DNA from: Caballeronia temeraria
GTDB lineage: Bacteria > Pseudomonadota > Gammaproteobacteria > Burkholderiales > Burkholderiaceae
NCBI RefSeq assembly: GCF_001544795.2
Contig: NZ_FCOI02000004.1
Location: 186,001 to 250,000 of the forward strand
DNA: 64,000 bases
Reading direction: 5' to 3'
Shown here: one piece after another, positions 62,401 to 64,000 of the stretch
Layout of the letters: each line of letters opens with the position of its first letter
How positions within the stretch are numbered: position 1 is the first letter of the stretch
Made by a program: the position numbers and the translations under genes
Notes under the pieces: generated by a model
The model's input: only the letters and a program-made list of their open reading frames with translations
What the model was told of the DNA's origin: nothing
Database searches by the model: none

Positions 62401-63573
62401 GTGCTCGAACTGGAGCGTGCGGACCATGTCGAGGTGCGCAAGCTCAGCCGTCTGAAGGACGAGTTCATCGCGGTGCTGTCGCACGAGTTGAAAAACCCGC
62501 TCAACCTGATTCACATCAAGGCCGAGATTCTCGCGCGGATTCCGGAAGCGAGGCATATCGGCCGGGTTCAGGAAGTCTCCGACGCGATTCAGAAATCCGT
62601 GCTCACGCAGGCGCAGATCATCGACGATCTGCTGGATTTTTCTCGCATCCAGACGGGCAAGCTGTCCTTGCGCTTCGCGCCGACCGACTTCGCGGGCGTC
62701 GTCCGCTCGATCGTCGATGCGATGCGCACGGACTTCGACAACGGCGGCGTCGCGCTGAGACTGGACGTTCCGCAGACGCCGGCGCTGATCCGCGCGGATG
62801 CCGTGCGCATCGAGCAGATTGTCTGGAATCTTCTCAGCAATGCGCTCAAGTTCACGCCGCAAGGCGGCGAGGTCGCCGTGCGGATTCAGCAGAACGCCGA
62901 AAGCGTGCGCCTGGAAGTGGCCGACACGGGCTGCGGTCTCGCGCCCGACACGCTTTCGTCGATCTTCGATATGTACCGGCAAACGCCCAACGTGCCGTGT
63001 CGCGCGCGGCCCGGCGGTCTCGGCATCGGACTGTCGCTGGTGCGGCAACTGGCGCTGCTGCACGGCGGCACCGTCGACGCGTTCTCGGATGGCGAGAACA
63101 AGGGCGCGTGCTTCGTGGTCGTCCTGCCCGCCGATGCCTCGTTCGCTCACGGCGCTGCGGGCGATGCACCGGCGGATCTTTCCGTCTTCGCAGAGGTCCG
63201 CGTACTGGTCATCGACGATCAGCAGGATTCGCTCGACGCGATGACCGATCTGCTTGCGCTTTACGGCGCGCGGGTTTCCGGCGCGAACGGCGCCGCCGAC
63301 GCCTTGCGCATCGCCGGAGAGACGGAATTCGATCTGGCGATCGCCCATATCGACCATCTCGGGGCCGATGCTTCCCGGATAGCGCGCCAGTTAAGAGACG
63401 TGCAGCGCGCCGCGAAACTCGCGGTGGTCGCGCTCACGGGCCGCGCGACGGCGCAGGAAGAGGCTCGCGCGCTGGCCGCCGGTTTCGACGCGTGCCTGTC
63501 GACGCCGTTCAACCTCGCCACGCTCGCCGACTTCATGCGCAGATTCTTCGACGACGCTCGTAGCGGCGATTGA
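59443..63573 (+). CDS. CheB-CheR-PAS-histidine kinase hybrid with a degenerate receiver domain
   Basis: A 1376-residue signalling protein. Residues 17-205 are a CheB methylesterase (GIGASAGG at 22-29; SGAGSDGSVG). About 226-490 is a CheR methyltransferase (TNFFRDPVAF, ACATGEEAFS, SCRNVLIYL). A long Glu-rich coiled coil (about 665-750) leads to PAS domains (750-985). Then come HisKA with His1014 (AVLSHELKNPLN), HATPase_c (NLLSNALKFTPQGG, GLGIGLSLV) and a C-terminal receiver (1250-1370). In the receiver the phospho-acceptor Asp is His1302 and the conserved Lys is Thr1354, though Asp1258/Asp1259 remain. It probably works outside the main chemotaxis pathway. No partner regulator adjoins it. Confidence 0.93.
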   Translation: MTPPSERPSDRTGSGPDFAVVGIGASAGGLQALLQLFKGAPASPGIAFVVVLHLSPDHASQAHEVIQRVTDMRVEQVRSPVPLEKNTVYVIPPGKLLSMVDGYLRLSEPELPRFPPTSIDLFFRSLADAHGSRSLAVVLSGAGSDGSVGISRIRERGGITIAQRPEEAQYPDMPKSAIDTGDVDIVLPVGQIMPRVVALARNAAKIRLPAPSDEQTPNEAEPPAPDADAIDDVLAILRTRSRHDFSNYKRGTVVRRIERRMQVNRVSTAAAYREFLTEHADETPKLLADMLIGVTNFFRDPVAFAALERSVIPQIMKNLKERDEIRAWVPACATGEEAFSIAMLLDEAASRAPHRPRVIIYATDIDEHAIAVARAGSYPKAIENDVPPARLGQYFHKDGNRYRVVKSLRDTVIFAAHNLLLDPPFSRLDLVSCRNVLIYLDRRAQKYVLDALHFSLRPHEGVLLLGAAESADFNTEQFRPVDKQQKIYRAAPHVAANRTFNFPHPNGQAAQSGHAFFTMPDDTKPREPFLPSQTRALDLYGPAVIVMRPDGAILHRSVNANRLTENARRERVDNLFDIVRGDAQAEVRRTIQKCLNSARREVANAVPFLIGLGQAPVDLSFRPYRDLAHQEHLISVTCDSLIPLPDAAPAHIPSAGADTIESLRMALAGSEDRLSESRQHGQASSEQLRASNEELQAMNEELRSATEELEASREELQSLNEELLTVNSELIAKVHESARVSDDLQNLISLVGVATIFVDRALRIKRYTSPADTLFNIRFTDMGRPLEDLTHRLDYPDMLDDLRTAFESLKRSEREVTTVDGRAFLARVLPYRTDDDRIDGAVLALIDISEQKLAQEHARRSEEKLHLAAHATHDFAIIVIDEDGKVASWNVGANRLFGFEADEILDRPLDPIFTAKDLAEGIPAKEREKADQFGRAEDERWHVTKSGARIFCSGFLSRIEVPGFSGYTKIVHDATERKLADGRKNSVLELERADHVEVRKLSRLKDEFIAVLSHELKNPLNLIHIKAEILARIPEARHIGRVQEVSDAIQKSVLTQAQIIDDLLDFSRIQTGKLSLRFAPTDFAGVVRSIVDAMRTDFDNGGVALRLDVPQTPALIRADAVRIEQIVWNLLSNALKFTPQGGEVAVRIQQNAESVRLEVADTGCGLAPDTLSSIFDMYRQTPNVPCRARPGGLGIGLSLVRQLALLHGGTVDAFSDGENKGACFVVVLPADASFAHGAAGDAPADLSVFAEVRVLVIDDQQDSLDAMTDLLALYGARVSGANGAADALRIAGETEFDLAIAHIDHLGADASRIARQLRDVQRAAKLAVVALTGRATAQEEARALAAGFDACLSTPFNLATLADFMRRFFDDARSGD

Positions 63574-63588
63574 TGCCGGACGAATCGC

Positions 63589-64000
63589 CTATTCAAAGCT
63601 GAAAACAGACGCGACGTGATCGATGAACGCCCGCACGACAGGCGGCAACCCGCGGCGCGTCGTGAAGACGAGATGAACGATTCCGCTCTCGGTCTTCCAT
63701 TCCGGGAATACGTGCACTAGTTCGCCGCTTGCGACTTGCTCGCGGCATACGTGATCGGGCAGCAAGGCGACGCCGAGGCCCGCGATCGCCGCATCGCGCA
63801 GCGACACGAAGTCCACGCATGTCATGCGCGGCTCGCTCCGGATCGTGCGAGCAGAATCGTCCGGTCCCGTGAATGTCCATTCGATCTCGCCCATCTGATC
63901 GGTGGTCGCGAGCGTCGGCAAGTCCGACAGTGCGCCGATGTCCCCGCTCGCGCACAGCGACGCGACGGCGGGCGCCGCCACCAGAATGCGGCTCGAGTGG
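63589..64000 (-). CDS. LysR family regulator (C-terminal part, runs off the window)
   Basis: About 137 codons of the effector-binding domain (SSRILVAAPAVASLC ... LRDAAIAGLGVALLPDHV ... VHVFPEWKTESGIVHLVFTTRRGLPPVVRAFIDHV). The pattern matches the CrgA/DsdC-like LysR group. The N-terminal helix-turn-helix lies beyond the right edge. It converges on the hybrid kinase, with stop codons 15 bases apart. Confidence 0.88.
   Translation of the reverse strand, partial: HSSRILVAAPAVASLCASGDIGALSDLPTLATTDQMGEIEWTFTGPDDSARTIRSEPRMTCVDFVSLRDAAIAGLGVALLPDHVCREQVASGELVHVFPEWKTESGIVHLVFTTRRGLPPVVRAFIDHVASVFSFE

Noticed and set aside
61402..63357. Minus-strand ORF of 651 codons inside the hybrid kinase gene
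   Set aside because: Antisense shadow of the PAS, kinase and receiver domains; Arg-rich with no domain.
1..64000. Mobile elements, CRISPR arrays, tRNA or rRNA genes
   Set aside because: No transposase or integrase frame, no regularly spaced repeat array, and no tRNA- or rRNA-like sequence was recognised by eye; a dedicated scan was not possible.

Overview
The window is GC-rich, densely coded chromosomal DNA. Its gene content points to a Burkholderiaceae member of the Paraburkholderia/Caballeronia type: a ben-cat benzoate cluster, a MarR-controlled EmrAB-OMF pump, a CBS-BON protein behind an ANR box, and an itaconate-type CoA cluster. Genus is inferred from gene content only. No rRNA, tRNA, insertion sequence, integrase or CRISPR array was seen.

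Layout. 1-9906: benzoate degradation. catA-benABCD, a Rid-family gene and an AAHS transporter lie on the minus strand, divergent from a LysR regulator followed by catB, catC and benE. Two ATAC-N7-GTAT-type LysR sites flank the regulator gene. 9913-16857: a second catabolic locus. A short-chain dehydrogenase and a hot-dog thioesterase diverge from a Crp-type regulator, then an MFS transporter, a DUF849/BKACE protein and a carnitine-dehydrogenase-like enzyme, with a convergent CoA-ligase-like gene. A TGTCG-N6-CGACA palindrome precedes both the regulator and the transporter. 16888-20089: aromatic aminotransferase and amino-acid permease divergent from an Lrp regulator. 20118-27427: sulfur scavenging (SDR remnant, ssuBCDA without ssuE, orphan MetQ-like protein, Tat-type sulfatase). 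27442-33020: MarR-OMF-EmrA-EmrB efflux operon with a superinfection-immunity-like gene and a small hypothetical gene downstream. 33101-35281: CBS-BON protein with a class II ANR-like promoter, a lipoprotein esterase and an AT-rich gap.

35282-44306: a one-module adenylation-thiolation-thioesterase enzyme of 1047 residues whose adenylation domain resembles acetoacetyl-CoA synthetase, a MurJ-type flippase, a membrane-anchored beta-helix protein, a Pro/Val/Ala-rich secreted protein, an SGNH lipoprotein, a DHFR-like protein and a DUF4239 protein. The one-module enzyme is the best candidate for undescribed biology here.

44314-58239: a minus-strand block of CoA metabolism. MaoC, MFS, MmgE/PrpD, acyl-CoA dehydrogenase, CaiB CoA-transferase, GntR and CitE-like lyase form one operon that resembles the itaconate (ict-ich-ccl) gene set. 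etfB, etfA and DUF2889 follow, then an AraC regulator, a long acyl-CoA dehydrogenase and a thiolase. ETF would take electrons from both dehydrogenases. 58346-64000: an orphan plus-strand terminator, DUF4142 and DUF3253 proteins, a CheB-CheR-PAS-histidine kinase hybrid whose receiver domain has lost its phospho-acceptor Asp, and the C-terminus of a LysR regulator running off the window.
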